Notes: generated by a model not told the origin, from the letters alone. A stretch of 64,000 nt of DNA from Myxococcota bacterium (GCA_022447545.1 JAKVBI010000013.1:62001-126000), one strand, 5' to 3'. Positions 43,154-52,566 are shown, counted from the first letter of the stretch. A program made the numbers and translations.

Positions 43154-44239
43154 TCAGTCGAAGACCACCACACTGCGCGCGGCTTCGCCTTTGCGCATTT
43201 CGTCGAAGCAGCTGTTGATCTCATCGAGGGGGCGCCGTGCTGAGATCATCTCGTCGAGCAGAAGCTGTCCGTTGAGGTAGAAGTCCACGTAGCGGGGCAT
43301 GTGGACACGGAAGGAGTTGGATCCCATCAGCGATCCCAGTACTCGCTTTTCCTGTATGACGATCTCGAAGCCCGGAAATTCGGCGCTCTCGCCCACTGCC
43401 ATCACGCCCACCATGACGACGTTGCCGCCCTTGCGGGTCATTCCGAAGGCTTGACTGACGGTGTTCTTGAGGCCGATGGCCTCGAACGCGTAGTGGACCC
43501 CCCCACCTGTCAGTTCCAGTACCTCGGCGACGGGGTCGTCTGACCCAGGACCGACACCGTCCGTGGCTCCCACCCGCTTGGCGAGGTCGAGCTTCCACTC
43601 TTGAGTATCCACAGCAATGATGCGATTTGCTCCGGCGATCCGGCAGCCCTGGATGATGCTGAGTCCCACACCGCCGCAACCGATTACGGCGCAGGTCGAT
43701 CCCGGTTCGACCTGTGCGGTGTTGAGTGCGGCGCCGACCCCCGTGGTCACCCCGCACCCGATCAATGCGGCGCGATCCAGAGGCATGTCTTCACGAATTT
43801 TCACCAGCGCATTTTCGGGTACGAGCATTTGCTCGGCGTAGGATCCGAGTTGAGCCATCTGGTACAGCGGGTTTCCATCCACATGGAGGCGCGGTGTCTC
43901 GCCCGGTTTGCGATCGAGTTCCAACCCGCCGCAGATGTTCGGACGGCCCGTGGTGCAGTACTCGCACGTGCCACAGAAAATCGAAAGGCACGCGATCACG
44001 GGATCGCCGGGCTTGACGTAGGTCACACCTTCACCGACCTGCTCAACGATCCCGGCGGGCTCGTGGCCCAGAACGACAGGCGGCGGTATCGGCAGGCTTC
44101 CATCGAGTACGTGGAGGTCGCTGTGGCAGACGCCGGAAGCGGCCGTCTTGACCAGCACTTCGCCCGGTTGCGGTTTATCGATGGAGATCTCCTCGATTGT
44201 GAGCGGTTCGTTGGGGGCTCGCATGACGGCTGCTTTCAC
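43154..44239 (-). CDS. Zinc-dependent alcohol dehydrogenase (MDR)
   Basis: This 361-residue MDR enzyme binds catalytic zinc through Cys38 in GVCHSD and His59/Glu60 in GHEPAG, and structural zinc through Cys89, Cys92, Cys95 and Cys103 (CGTCEYCTTGRPNIC). The NAD site is GCGGVGLS. It oxidises a primary or secondary alcohol to aldehyde/ketone. The GTG at 44239 is chosen for AGGAGG nine bases upstream; the frame from 44311 is unlikely. It is divergent from the SDR at 44464, and a dyad at 44269-44291 lies between them. Mycobacterial-type ADHs of this length are close in pattern. Confidence 0.93.
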   Translation of the reverse strand: MKAAVMRAPNEPLTIEEISIDKPQPGEVLVKTAASGVCHSDLHVLDGSLPIPPPVVLGHEPAGIVEQVGEGVTYVKPGDPVIACLSIFCGTCEYCTTGRPNICGGLELDRKPGETPRLHVDGNPLYQMAQLGSYAEQMLVPENALVKIREDMPLDRAALIGCGVTTGVGAALNTAQVEPGSTCAVIGCGGVGLSIIQGCRIAGANRIIAVDTQEWKLDLAKRVGATDGVGPGSDDPVAEVLELTGGGVHYAFEAIGLKNTVSQAFGMTRKGGNVVMVGVMAVGESAEFPGFEIVIQEKRVLGSLMGSNSFRVHMPRYVDFYLNGQLLLDEMISARRPLDEINSCFDEMRKGEAARSVVVFD

Positions 44240-44268
44240 GGGTCTCGTCCTCCTGGCGTGCGCGATGG

Positions 44269-44291
44269 CGCTGTGACAATTCGTCACCGCG
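44269..44291. promoter_or_regulatory. Dyad upstream of the alcohol dehydrogenase
   Basis: GTGAC (44273-44277) and GTCAC (44283-44287) form a perfect inverted repeat around AATTC, extended by CGC/GCG on each side with one mismatch. It lies about 30-50 bases upstream of the dehydrogenase start at 44239, in the divergent region with the SDR. A TATGGT -10-like hexamer on the minus strand lies at 44303-44308. Operator function is inferred. Confidence 0.4.
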
Positions 44292-44463
44292 GATATCGAT
44301 TTACCATACACGAACCTTCATGCCGGTTGCGGCGAGTTTCGAACCTTCGGAGCCGCCGTATAGAGGGGGTACGGAAGCACTGGCTTCTCTGGTCAATTGG
44401 GTTCAGTCTGGATCGGAAGCTAGGCGCCGGGCAAGCGTGCTCGAGGCGAGAAGGGGAGATGAC

Positions 44464-45246
44464 ATGAGATTTGCGGACAAAGTGGCGATCATTACAGGGG
44501 CCGGGACTGGAATCGGGAGGGACATGGCCATCGATTTCACGCGCGAGGGCGCAAAGGTGTGCGTTGCAGCGAGGCGCGAATCTTTGCTGGAGGAAACAGC
44601 GGATCTCGCGGAAGGGACGGGTGGCGAGCGCCCGCTGGTGATGAAAACCGATCTCACTCGAGAATCCGACGTTGATGCCATGGTGGATCGCACTGTCGAG
44701 CGCTTTGGACGCGTTGATTTCATGATCAACAATGCAGCTTCCGCGGGCAAAGATCTCTTCGTTCACGAGCAGACGCTCGAGAACTGGAATCAGACAGTTG
44801 CCACAAATCTGACATCACAGTTTCTTGTTTCACGGGCCTCGCTCAGGCACATGATCCCGCAACGATCCGGAGTCATCTTGACCTTCTCGTCCACGGCGGC
44901 GCTCGGCCCGTTTCCTCGCAAGAGCCACTACACGGCTTCGAAGCTCGGGATCTTCGGCTTCACCAGGACTCTGGCCATGGAGGTGGGCGAATACGGGATT
45001 CGAGCGAATACGGTGGTCCCTGGAGCCATCAAGACCGAACTCCTTCTGAATTACTGGGAGCGGATTGCAGGGGAACGAGGGGTCGATGTCGAGGTGATCG
45101 CAAAAGAGGCTGGGGCGAAGGCGGCGCTGGGTCGAGCCATTGAACCGAATGAGATCACGAAAACGGTGATGTTTCTCTGTTCCGATGAAGCCAGCGCGAT
45201 CACGGGTCAGGAGATTCGAGTCTGTGCCGGTGCAGCCATGGGCTGA
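44464..45246 (+). CDS. Short-chain dehydrogenase/reductase
   Basis: This 260-residue classical SDR has TGAGTGIG (residues 11-18), the INNAAS motif, active-site Ser143, Tyr156 and Lys160 in YTASK, and a C-terminal ITGQEIRVCAGAAMG. AAGGGGAGATGAC precedes the ATG. It is divergent from the alcohol dehydrogenase and 72 bases ahead of the APS-reductase-like gene. The substrate is unknown. Confidence 0.9.
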   Translation: MRFADKVAIITGAGTGIGRDMAIDFTREGAKVCVAARRESLLEETADLAEGTGGERPLVMKTDLTRESDVDAMVDRTVERFGRVDFMINNAASAGKDLFVHEQTLENWNQTVATNLTSQFLVSRASLRHMIPQRSGVILTFSSTAALGPFPRKSHYTASKLGIFGFTRTLAMEVGEYGIRANTVVPGAIKTELLLNYWERIAGERGVDVEVIAKEAGAKAALGRAIEPNEITKTVMFLCSDEASAITGQEIRVCAGAAMG

Positions 45247-45318
45247 GGGAGCTGTTTGGCGCTCGGAGCTCACGTGGGCCAGAATCGGCATCCACCACCG
45301 GCGAAGGAGGGTGGAGTC

Positions 45319-46338
45319 TTGCATATCACCATGGTGAAAAAACGACTGGCCGACGGGCAGCCGTGTGAGAAGTGTGCCCAGGCCGAGGAGATGTTGGTTC
45401 GCCGTGGCTTGTGGGAGCGGATTGACGAGGTGCTGTGGGCGATCGAGGGCGATCCGACTTCTCCAGGTGCGATCCTCGCCGAGGCCCATGGCCTGGCGGT
45501 CGCCCCTTTCTTCGTGGTGAGGGATACGGAGGGGGAAGAGCGTGTGTTGACCAGCGCCCTGCGGCTCGTGCGTGACTGCCTCTCGGATTCGCCCGAAACG
45601 GGTCCACGTACAGATTCTTCCCAGTCCCTCGATGTGTCCGAATTGGCTCGACGCTTCTCCGATGCTGCCCCCGAGGACATCGTCCGCTGGGGGATTGAAC
45701 AATACGGGCAGGAGTGTGCGATCGCACTACGGGGCGGGGAAGAGGTCGTGCTCATCGATATGGCAACGCGCATGGGGTTACCGTTCAGTGTGTTCAGCGT
45801 GGACACCGGGCGTCTCGACGAGGAGACCTATACGCTATTCGACACGGTTCAGCGCCGTTACGGTGTAACGGTCCACATCCTCTTTCCGGATGCTCATCAG
45901 GTGGAGGAGCTCGTCCAGCAGAAGGGACCGAACTGTTTTCTGACTGACGGGCACGAAGAGTGTTGCCGGGTTCGACGTCTGGGACCTCTGAAACATGGGC
46001 TCAAGCGCTACCAGGCCTGGATGACCGGACGCTGGGCAAATGCTCAGCCAGCGGGGCAGGCTCCAGTTGCTGTCGAGATCGACCCAGTTTACCAGGGGGC
46101 TCGAGGTCAGCTGCTCCGACTCAACCCACTGGTGAATTTTGGCCACGAGCGGGTCTGGCACTACATCCGGCAGAACGATGTTCCCTACAACGAACTCTTT
46201 GACCGGGGCTATACGCGGATCGGGTGTCAGCCTTGCACACGTGCCACGGGGGGCGTGCACGGAGAACGTGAGGTTCGCTGGTGGTGGGAACGACCGAAAC
46301 CCACCGGATCTCTTCACGAGACAGGCGATGGAATCTGA
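45319..46338 (+). CDS. Adenylylsulfate reductase-like protein with N-terminal thioredoxin-like domain
   Basis: This 339-residue protein has two parts. Residues 1-85 form a thioredoxin/glutaredoxin-like domain with CEKC (Cys16, Cys19) in ADGQPCEKCAQAEE and a cis-Pro segment APFFVV. Residues 110-330 match the CysH core: FSVDTGRLDEETYTLFD, ECCRVRRLGPLKHGL and YTRIGCQPCTRA. Cys215, Cys216, Cys303 and Cys306 fit the [4Fe-4S] ligands of assimilatory APS reductases. The C-terminal ECGLH that carries the catalytic cysteine reads TGSLH here, and no cysteine follows Cys306. The TTG start is chosen for GGAGGGTGGAG upstream. It is either an altered reductase or a different sulfur-transfer protein. Confidence 0.85.
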   Translation: MHITMVKKRLADGQPCEKCAQAEEMLVRRGLWERIDEVLWAIEGDPTSPGAILAEAHGLAVAPFFVVRDTEGEERVLTSALRLVRDCLSDSPETGPRTDSSQSLDVSELARRFSDAAPEDIVRWGIEQYGQECAIALRGGEEVVLIDMATRMGLPFSVFSVDTGRLDEETYTLFDTVQRRYGVTVHILFPDAHQVEELVQQKGPNCFLTDGHEECCRVRRLGPLKHGLKRYQAWMTGRWANAQPAGQAPVAVEIDPVYQGARGQLLRLNPLVNFGHERVWHYIRQNDVPYNELFDRGYTRIGCQPCTRATGGVHGEREVRWWWERPKPTGSLHETGDGI

Positions 46339-46435
46339 ACCTGAGGGTTTCCTGAAGCGGTTGCGCTGAGCCGTTGGCTTGTGGGTCACCGGAGGCGCAA
46401 ATCAATCGCCCGCACATTGTGTTCGAGGCTTCTCC

Positions 46436-47956
46436 ATGGATGAAACCAGAAAAGCCGGTCTCCGCGAGCATCTGGCGGTTGCGTTCTTGTTTCTCGCCAG
46501 CCTGGGTTTCGTGGTGGCTCTCAACCTGACGCCGGTCCACAACGGAGACTTCTGGATCCAACTCACCGTGGGGGACATCGTTCGCGAAACCGGTGAGATT
46601 CCCGAAACCTTCGAATTCACCTACACCGAGGCGAAGGACGAGCGCTACGTGGAAGCGCGATGGCTTGCGGGCTTGACGTGGAGCCACCTGTACCAGATTC
46701 AGGGTTACGCCGGGATGATCGTCGTGAAATGCCTGTTCGTCCTGTGCATGTTCGGTCTGATCGCCCTGCTCTCCCATCAGGTCGGACGCGACCCGGTTCT
46801 CGCCATCGGCTTGGCCAGTTTCACGATCCTCGGAATCAACTTTCGTAGCCTGATGCGCCCAGGGTTGGTGGCCTTCGTGCTCGCCCTGCTGGTTCTCAAC
46901 TTTCTCTATGCCTTCATACGCACCCGAAGGCCCCGTTGGCTCATCCCTCTGATTCCTCTGGCAGTCGTCTGGACCAACTTTCATCCATCCTTCGTCGCGG
47001 GTTTTGCACTCCCAGCATGCTTTGCCGCCGGAGAGGTAGTCGACGGTTTATGGAGATGGAAGGCGAGCGGATTGAAACCCGACTGGACGAGTATCCGAAG
47101 AAGTGTGGTTTGGTTGTCGGTTACCAGCTTCGGGATGCTGCTTGCGGCCCTCGTCAACCCCTACGGGGTCGAGTTTTTCGAACACATGCTGAACGTAGAG
47201 GCGAGTGATTTCATCCGCGAGAATGTTTGGGAGTGGCAGTCGCTATTTCATCCCAGGTTTCGCGGAGAGCCGTTCATGTTCTTGTTTATCACCACGACGC
47301 TGTTCGTAGTGGTTTCAGGAATCATGGGACGTCGGAAGCTCAGAGCTGCGCCGATTCTTCTGGTGATTGCCTTCTTCCCACTTGCACTCAGCGCGATCCG
47401 GCACGTCCCCTGGTTCGAGATCATGGCCAGTTTCTTTCTAGCTCATACCCTTGGGCACTCTGAATTTCTTCGTCGCCAACGAGTTCCGATCGCTCTGGTT
47501 CTCGCTGTCGTACTGATCGCTGGAATCGGGTATGTGGTCGAAAACGGAAATACCCGCGGGCGGAAACCCGGGTTCTCGAACGACGCTCCATTGAATCCGG
47601 CGGCCATCGAAGCGATTCGGGAAGCTGAAATTTCGGGGAATGTATTTCACAGCTACTCCTACGGGGATCAACTCGCCTACCACTTCTATCCCGACATTCG
47701 AATCGCAATGGACACTCGGATCTACCCAGAGAAGTACTACCGAGAATTTCGAAGCATGACGGGTGGGAATCCGAGACTCATGGTCGAACCCGAAAAACTC
47801 CGAGATTACCTCGCACGCTACGACGTCGAGGCGATTGTCACGGAGCCTTTCAACATGAGAGTCTGGGAAGCGATGGGTCATCTTCCCATTCTCGTTGAGC
47901 TCGGCTTTACCGGTCTTTATCAAGATCGCGATACGGTCATCATGCGGCGGAAGTAG
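46436..47956 (+). CDS. Polytopic membrane protein, GT-C glycosyltransferase-like
   Basis: This 506-residue protein has about 10 hydrophobic segments. The first periplasmic loop, LTPVHNGDFWIQLTVGDIVRETGEIP, has an Asp in the place where GT-C lipid-linked sugar transferases place their catalytic residue. A soluble C-terminal part has HSYSYGDQLAYHFYPDIRIAMDTRIY, found in many uncharacterised bacterial membrane proteins. It may attach a sugar to a lipid or protein outside the cytoplasm; that is inference. The ATG at 46436 has no clear Shine-Dalgarno. A terminator hairpin follows its stop. Confidence 0.75.
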   Translation: MDETRKAGLREHLAVAFLFLASLGFVVALNLTPVHNGDFWIQLTVGDIVRETGEIPETFEFTYTEAKDERYVEARWLAGLTWSHLYQIQGYAGMIVVKCLFVLCMFGLIALLSHQVGRDPVLAIGLASFTILGINFRSLMRPGLVAFVLALLVLNFLYAFIRTRRPRWLIPLIPLAVVWTNFHPSFVAGFALPACFAAGEVVDGLWRWKASGLKPDWTSIRRSVVWLSVTSFGMLLAALVNPYGVEFFEHMLNVEASDFIRENVWEWQSLFHPRFRGEPFMFLFITTTLFVVVSGIMGRRKLRAAPILLVIAFFPLALSAIRHVPWFEIMASFFLAHTLGHSEFLRRQRVPIALVLAVVLIAGIGYVVENGNTRGRKPGFSNDAPLNPAAIEAIREAEISGNVFHSYSYGDQLAYHFYPDIRIAMDTRIYPEKYYREFRSMTGGNPRLMVEPEKLRDYLARYDVEAIVTEPFNMRVWEAMGHLPILVELGFTGLYQDRDTVIMRRK

Positions 47957-47958
47957 TC

Positions 47959-47974
47959 GGCCCTCAGGGCCTTT
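47959..47974 (+). terminator. Rho-independent-like terminator after the membrane protein gene
   Basis: GGCCC (47959-47963) and GGGCC (47967-47971) form a stem with loop TCA, followed by TTTC. It lies 2 bases after the stop at 47956. The short U-tract makes it the most intrinsic-like terminator in the window. Confidence 0.5.
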
Positions 47975-48038
47975 CATCGCACATGGCTGGAACGCTCTGA
48001 TAGGCTTCTTGCTCAGGCCGCGCGATCAGGGAGGGTCC

Positions 48039-49841
48039 ATGTCGGACGATGCCGAGTCCTCGAAATCCAAGGAGCGGACAGAGAAGTCTGCTCTCGCGTC
48101 TGACGCGAACCGTTTCGATTTCAGCGGTGAACGGAGCTCGCGTCATTCGCAGGAATACTACGACGGCATCAAGGGTCGTTTCGCCAGCGAGCGAAACCTT
48201 CGGCTCGCCTACCGGCCAGAGGGCACTGCACAATTCACGTCGGACCTGACCGGAGAGCTTGGGAAATATGAAACCGATCCGCATTCGAAGGTTCCGGAGG
48301 CTCGGGAGCCCATCGAGGATACGGTGGAGGTCTTGTTCATCGGTGGTGGGTTCTCGGCTCTATTGACCTCCGCTCGCCTTCGGGAGAAGGGGGTGGAGAG
48401 CATTCGCATTGTCGAGCGCGGCGCCGACGTGGGTGGAACCTGGTATTGGAATCGATATCCCGGCGTGGCGTGTGACGTGGTCTCCTATGATTACCTGCCT
48501 CTGCTCGATGAGATGGGGTACGTGCCGAAAGATCAGTTCGCCAAGGGGCCTGAAATCTATGCCCACTGTAAGAACATCGCCCAGCGCTATGGGTTGTACG
48601 ACCTTGCTGTATTTCAGACGACGGTGACGTCCACCCTCTGGAATGCGAGCGACCGGATGTGGGAGCTGGAGACCGATCGGGGCGATCACATGCGAGCTCG
48701 CTTTGTCGTCTGTGCCAATGGCACTTTGTCCAAACCGAAGCTTCCGAAGATCTCCGGCATGAAGTCCTATCGCGGCCATTCATTTCATACGTCGAGGTGG
48801 GATTACGACTACACGGGATCCGATCTTTCGAATTTGGCCGACAAGTCCGTTGGGATCATTGGGACGGGTGCGTCGGCGGTTCAAGTGATTCCGAAGTTGG
48901 GGGAAGCCGCCCGGGAACTCTACGTTTTCCAGCGTACGCCGTCGTCGGTCGACCTGAAGGATGACCGTCCGACGGATCCCGACTGGGCAGCGAGCCTCGA
49001 GCCCGGTTGGCAGGCGAAGCGAAAAGAAATCGCCCTGCGGAAGAGTGAGCCTTCGCCCGAGACGCTGGCAAAACGTGGCCAGATCCCGCGTGAAGAGCGG
49101 ATTCGCCGACAGGAAAACGCCAACATCGATTACATGATGCGGATTCACCGCCACATCGAGGAGGTGGTGGAAGATCCGTTGACCGCGGAGGCGCTCAAAC
49201 CCTGGTACATGTTCATGTGCAAGAGGCCTTGCTTTGACAACGATTATCTTCCGGCCTTCAACCGGCCGAGCGTTCACCTGGTCGACACGAAGGGCAAGGG
49301 AATCACTCAGATCACCGAAGAGGGTCCCGTGTTCGATGACCGGGTCTACTCCGTCGATCTCTTAATCTACGCCACGGGCTTCGAGGTCCAGAAAACCGGG
49401 ATCTACAATCGAATCGCGGATGAGAACGGCCTCGACCTGAACGAAAAATACAGTACGGGGATGCGGACCCTGGTGGGTATTCACTCGCACGGGTACCCGA
49501 ACCTGTTCATCATGGGCGGCTACCAGATCTCGACTCTGTTCAATTTGACGGATGTATTTCAGGTCCAGGCGGATCACATCGCCAGTTGTATCGACTACAC
49601 CCGGAGACACCGCCATCTGACTCTCGACGCAACCGCCGAGGCTGAGGAGTGGTGGGTGCGGGAAGTCATCTCCAATCGAGGGAAGACCTCGCGCAATGCC
49701 GATTGCACGCCGGGTTACTACAACTTCGAAGGGGAGGCCCAGCGTCGGCAGGACGGGAACTACAACGGTTCGTTTGCGCAGTACACCCAGCACGTGAGCG
49801 ATGTGTTCGCCAACATCGAGGCCAATTTTTCTTTCACCTAG
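48039..49841 (+). CDS. Flavin-containing Baeyer-Villiger-type monooxygenase
   Basis: This 600-residue class B flavoprotein monooxygenase has an N-terminal extension of about 85 residues. The FAD loop is VLFIGGGFSALLTS, followed by DVGGTWYWNRYPGVACDV. The Baeyer-Villiger fingerprint is present as YRGHSFHTSRWD, and the NADPH loop is GIIGTGASAVQV. The C-terminal ATGFEV closes the pattern. These enzymes insert oxygen next to a ketone to give an ester or lactone. A neighbouring esterase would act on the product, but none is adjacent. GGGAGGGTCC precedes the ATG. Confidence 0.92.
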   Translation: MSDDAESSKSKERTEKSALASDANRFDFSGERSSRHSQEYYDGIKGRFASERNLRLAYRPEGTAQFTSDLTGELGKYETDPHSKVPEAREPIEDTVEVLFIGGGFSALLTSARLREKGVESIRIVERGADVGGTWYWNRYPGVACDVVSYDYLPLLDEMGYVPKDQFAKGPEIYAHCKNIAQRYGLYDLAVFQTTVTSTLWNASDRMWELETDRGDHMRARFVVCANGTLSKPKLPKISGMKSYRGHSFHTSRWDYDYTGSDLSNLADKSVGIIGTGASAVQVIPKLGEAARELYVFQRTPSSVDLKDDRPTDPDWAASLEPGWQAKRKEIALRKSEPSPETLAKRGQIPREERIRRQENANIDYMMRIHRHIEEVVEDPLTAEALKPWYMFMCKRPCFDNDYLPAFNRPSVHLVDTKGKGITQITEEGPVFDDRVYSVDLLIYATGFEVQKTGIYNRIADENGLDLNEKYSTGMRTLVGIHSHGYPNLFIMGGYQISTLFNLTDVFQVQADHIASCIDYTRRHRHLTLDATAEAEEWWVREVISNRGKTSRNADCTPGYYNFEGEAQRRQDGNYNGSFAQYTQHVSDVFANIEANFSFT

Positions 49842-49910
49842 GCCGGCGAAGAAAAGACCTTTTTGGCTCCGAGGCTCACAGTGAACAGCTTTGCGAAGTC
49901 CTCGATCCCT

Positions 49911-51038
49911 CTATATCGAACGCTTGGCGTTCATGGCTCGGCTTCGGGTGAGGGGGCGCTGGGAGCTGATGGCCAGGCCCATGAGCCCGAAGGCCATCAG
50001 CAGTGCCGTGCTGGGTTCGGGGACCACCGCGCAGCGGGAGAGTTGGACGTCGTTGAAGTTGAGATGATCACCCACCCACTGCCCGCAGCCCTGGACGTTG
50101 TTCATTGTGATCTCCCCCCCGGAATCCGAGAGATCCCAGAAGGACACGCCGTTGACGATGACTTTACTGAAGTCGAAGTTCGAGCCGTTTTCACCGCGCG
50201 TCTCGGCGAAGAGGATTGCGTTGTCGCTGATCCCGCCGTTGCCTTTGGTGATGGAGGCATTGCTGAAGAGGAAGTTTTTGCCCTTGTCGCCCGACTTCTT
50301 GAAGATGACGCTGGAGTTGGCGGGGCCGTCGATGACGAGGCCTGCGTTGTTGATTTTCATGTCGTTGCCCCTGGGATCGATGACGATCACGTTCAGGCCC
50401 GGAGCCAGAGTGATGACGGTGTCTGAATCGACCTCGCCGGAGGAGGGAAGCCTCCAGTTGCCGCTGCCGGTCTTCGAGCCGTCTCCGGAGAGGGTCCAGC
50501 CGGTCGTGCTGACCAGGCCTGCGATCTCGATTTCGGCGGCGTCGAGTTCCAGTTCGATGTTCGACATCGCGGTGGCGTCGTTGGCGAAGGTTCCAGAGTG
50601 CAGGGTCGAGCCCGAGAAGCTCTCTCGGCAATTGCCCGTCACGTTCTTGACGCAGCGGATCCCGATGTCAGCGTAGATGTCTAGGTTGGCCAGGTCGTAG
50701 TTGCCTTTTGAGTTGGTGACCGCAATGTTGCCATCGCTGGTTCGCCCAGAAACCGGCGCCACGGCACCTGAGGGAAGTGGCCAGGGCGGATTGTCGTTCA
50801 CGTCGGGCACTGAGCCCGAAGGAACCGTACCGAGTTCGCCGAGCCGTCCGTCGCTCACCTTGACGCCCACGGCGGTGTCTTTGTTTCCACGGCCCACGAG
50901 TAGATATTCGCCGACGGTCAAGGTGGAGAAGGCACCTGCACCTGTCGCAAATCCGGTGACGAGAAAGAAGACAATCAGTACGTCGCGCAGCGTTTGAAAA
51001 GCCGAATGGGACATCATCGAGTGGGTGGGGCGTGACAC
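49911..51038 (-). CDS. PEP-CTERM sorted exported protein
   Basis: This 375-residue protein has a signal peptide (residues about 12-36, VLIVFFLVTGFATGAGA). The C-terminus is VPEPSTALLMAFGLMGLAIS followed by basic residues, the tripartite PEP-CTERM signal cut by exosortase. The middle is rich in Asn, Gly and Ser with strand repeats (NNAGLVIDGPANSSVIFKK) that suggest a beta-helix adhesin-like surface protein. The GTG at 51038 follows GAGGTGA. No exosortase gene is in this window. PEP-CTERM proteins typically go with exopolysaccharide production. Confidence 0.88.
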   Translation of the reverse strand: MSRPTHSMMSHSAFQTLRDVLIVFFLVTGFATGAGAFSTLTVGEYLLVGRGNKDTAVGVKVSDGRLGELGTVPSGSVPDVNDNPPWPLPSGAVAPVSGRTSDGNIAVTNSKGNYDLANLDIYADIGIRCVKNVTGNCRESFSGSTLHSGTFANDATAMSNIELELDAAEIEIAGLVSTTGWTLSGDGSKTGSGNWRLPSSGEVDSDTVITLAPGLNVIVIDPRGNDMKINNAGLVIDGPANSSVIFKKSGDKGKNFLFSNASITKGNGGISDNAILFAETRGENGSNFDFSKVIVNGVSFWDLSDSGGEITMNNVQGCGQWVGDHLNFNDVQLSRCAVVPEPSTALLMAFGLMGLAISSQRPLTRSRAMNAKRSI

Positions 51039-51432
51039 GTCGGATCACCTCGGGTCTGAGGCCGGGCCAGGAGCAACGGGGCACTCTGCAGTTGCCTGGC
51101 GGGGCCGCTTTTCAAGGGAGTAGTGGTCCGCTGTGGGCTGAAATGGCTGCTAAATCGTCTGATAAGTGTTTGAAAACAAACAATTACTGGTTTTTCCCGG
51201 GTGGTTTCTGAGGGCATTCTTCCGCCTTTTTCTTGAACGGGGTGACGCGGCAAGGGAGGGAAATCGTGGAAACCGAAAGAGTTTCAAGGTCTTGGGAGAA
51301 GTTTTGCGAAGCCGGGGACGGGGCGATCGGCTGGAAACTTCCCGGATACGGAGGGGTGGCAGTTTCCAGAGGTTTTCGCCGATTGGGGCGGGCTCGGGCT
51401 CCGGAGAGCCGACACGCATCTGCCATCGGGAC
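51039..51432. other. 394-bp intergenic region with an AT-rich dyad
   Basis: No gene with family support is present in either strand. A perfect 6-bp inverted repeat TGTTTG-AAAA-CAAACA lies at 51167-51182 in an AT-rich patch, about 130 bases upstream of the PEP-CTERM start at 51038. The part near 51200-51430 downstream of oadB is GC-rich and featureless. I checked for a sigma-54 -24/-12 pair upstream of the PEP-CTERM gene and found none with correct spacing. Confidence 0.4.
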
Positions 51433-52566
51433 CTATTTCAGGAGGGCGAGCAGGACTCCGGCGGCGACCGCCGAGCCCAGGACCCCCGCAACGTTGGGAC
51501 CCATGGCGTGCATCAGCAGGATGTTCTGGGGGTTTGCCTCGGCGCCCACCCGGGTGACCACGCGTGCCGCCATGGGGAGTGCGCTCACGCCGGCAGCACC
51601 GATCAAGGGATTGATGGGCTGCCGGCTGATCCGGTTCATCAGTTTGGCGAGAAGGACACCCGACGCTGTGCCCACCGCGAAGGCGAGCAGACCCAGGGCC
51701 AGGATGCCGAGAGTCTCGGCATTCAGAAATTTTTCGGCTGCGAGCTTCGAACCCACTGACAGGCCCAGCAGGATCGTCACGATGTTGACCAGTTCGCCCT
51801 TCGCAGCGTTTGCCAGGCGGTCCACGGCTCCGCACTCATTGAGCAGGTTTCCGAACATCAGGGCCCCGACCAGGGGCGTGGCGTCGGGAACCAGGAGGCT
51901 ACACGCCAGGAGCACCAGGAGCGGAAACACCATGCGCTCGATGGTCTTCACCGGACGCAGTTGAACCATCTTGATCTCGCGTTCTTCGGGGGTGGTGAGA
52001 GCTCTCATGATTGGCGGTTGAATGATGGGAACCAGTGCCATGTAGGAGTAGGCCGCAATCGCGATGGCGCCGAGCAGGTCTGGGGCCAGCTTGCCGGACA
52101 AGAAGATCGCCGTAGGGCCGTCGGCACCGCCGATGATTCCGATGGCAGCTGCATCCCTCAGGCTGAAGTCTATGAAGGATGCACTGTTGCTGAGTACCAG
52201 GGCGCCCATCAGAGTGGTAAAGATTCCGAATTGTGCGGCGGCGCCGAGTAGCGCCATCTTGGGGTTTGCGAGCAACGGTCCGAAGTCCGTCATGGCACCT
52301 ACGCCGACGAAGATGAGCAGAGGGAAGAGACCGTTGCGGATCCCCGCGTCGTAGAGGATGCCCAGAAAACCCTCCGGGCCCGCGATATCCGCCATGGGGA
52401 TGTTGGCCAGCAGTCCGCCGAAACCGATGGGAATTAGCAGCAGAGGCTCGAAGTTCTTCGAAATACCGAGATAGATCAGCAGTAGGCAGACCGGCATCAT
52501 GACCGCCTGTCCACCACTCAAATGGTAGAGCCCGGTGGCCTGCAGGATCTCCGCCAGGATCTCCAC
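51433..52566 (-). CDS. oadB: Na+-translocating decarboxylase, beta subunit (OadB)
   Basis: This 377-residue integral membrane protein carries the OadB/MmdB/GcdB signature: [36 protein letters not shown] and [31 protein letters not shown]. It decarboxylates carboxybiotin on the alpha subunit and couples this to Na+ export. The GTG start overlaps the last base of the alpha-subunit stop codon, so translation is coupled. Order on the minus strand is gamma, alpha, beta. Length is at the short end of the family. Confidence 0.94.
   Translation of the reverse strand: MEILAEILQATGLYHLSGGQAVMMPVCLLLIYLGISKNFEPLLLIPIGFGGLLANIPMADIAGPEGFLGILYDAGIRNGLFPLLIFVGVGAMTDFGPLLANPKMALLGAAAQFGIFTTLMGALVLSNSASFIDFSLRDAAAIGIIGGADGPTAIFLSGKLAPDLLGAIAIAAYSYMALVPIIQPPIMRALTTPEEREIKMVQLRPVKTIERMVFPLLVLLACSLLVPDATPLVGALMFGNLLNECGAVDRLANAAKGELVNIVTILLGLSVGSKLAAEKFLNAETLGILALGLLAFAVGTASGVLLAKLMNRISRQPINPLIGAAGVSALPMAARVVTRVGAEANPQNILLMHAMGPNVAGVLGSAVAAGVLLALLK

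Noticed and set aside
51039-51166. A possible sigma-54 promoter upstream of the PEP-CTERM gene (GTGCC and TTGCT elements)
   Set aside because: The spacing between the GC pairs is about 8 instead of 12 bases, which sigma-54 does not tolerate.
51150-51760. Long open frames on both strands between the PEP-CTERM gene and oadB
   Set aside because: The translations are low-complexity and basic or proline-rich, without family motifs, and they overlap the well-supported oadB gene in another frame.
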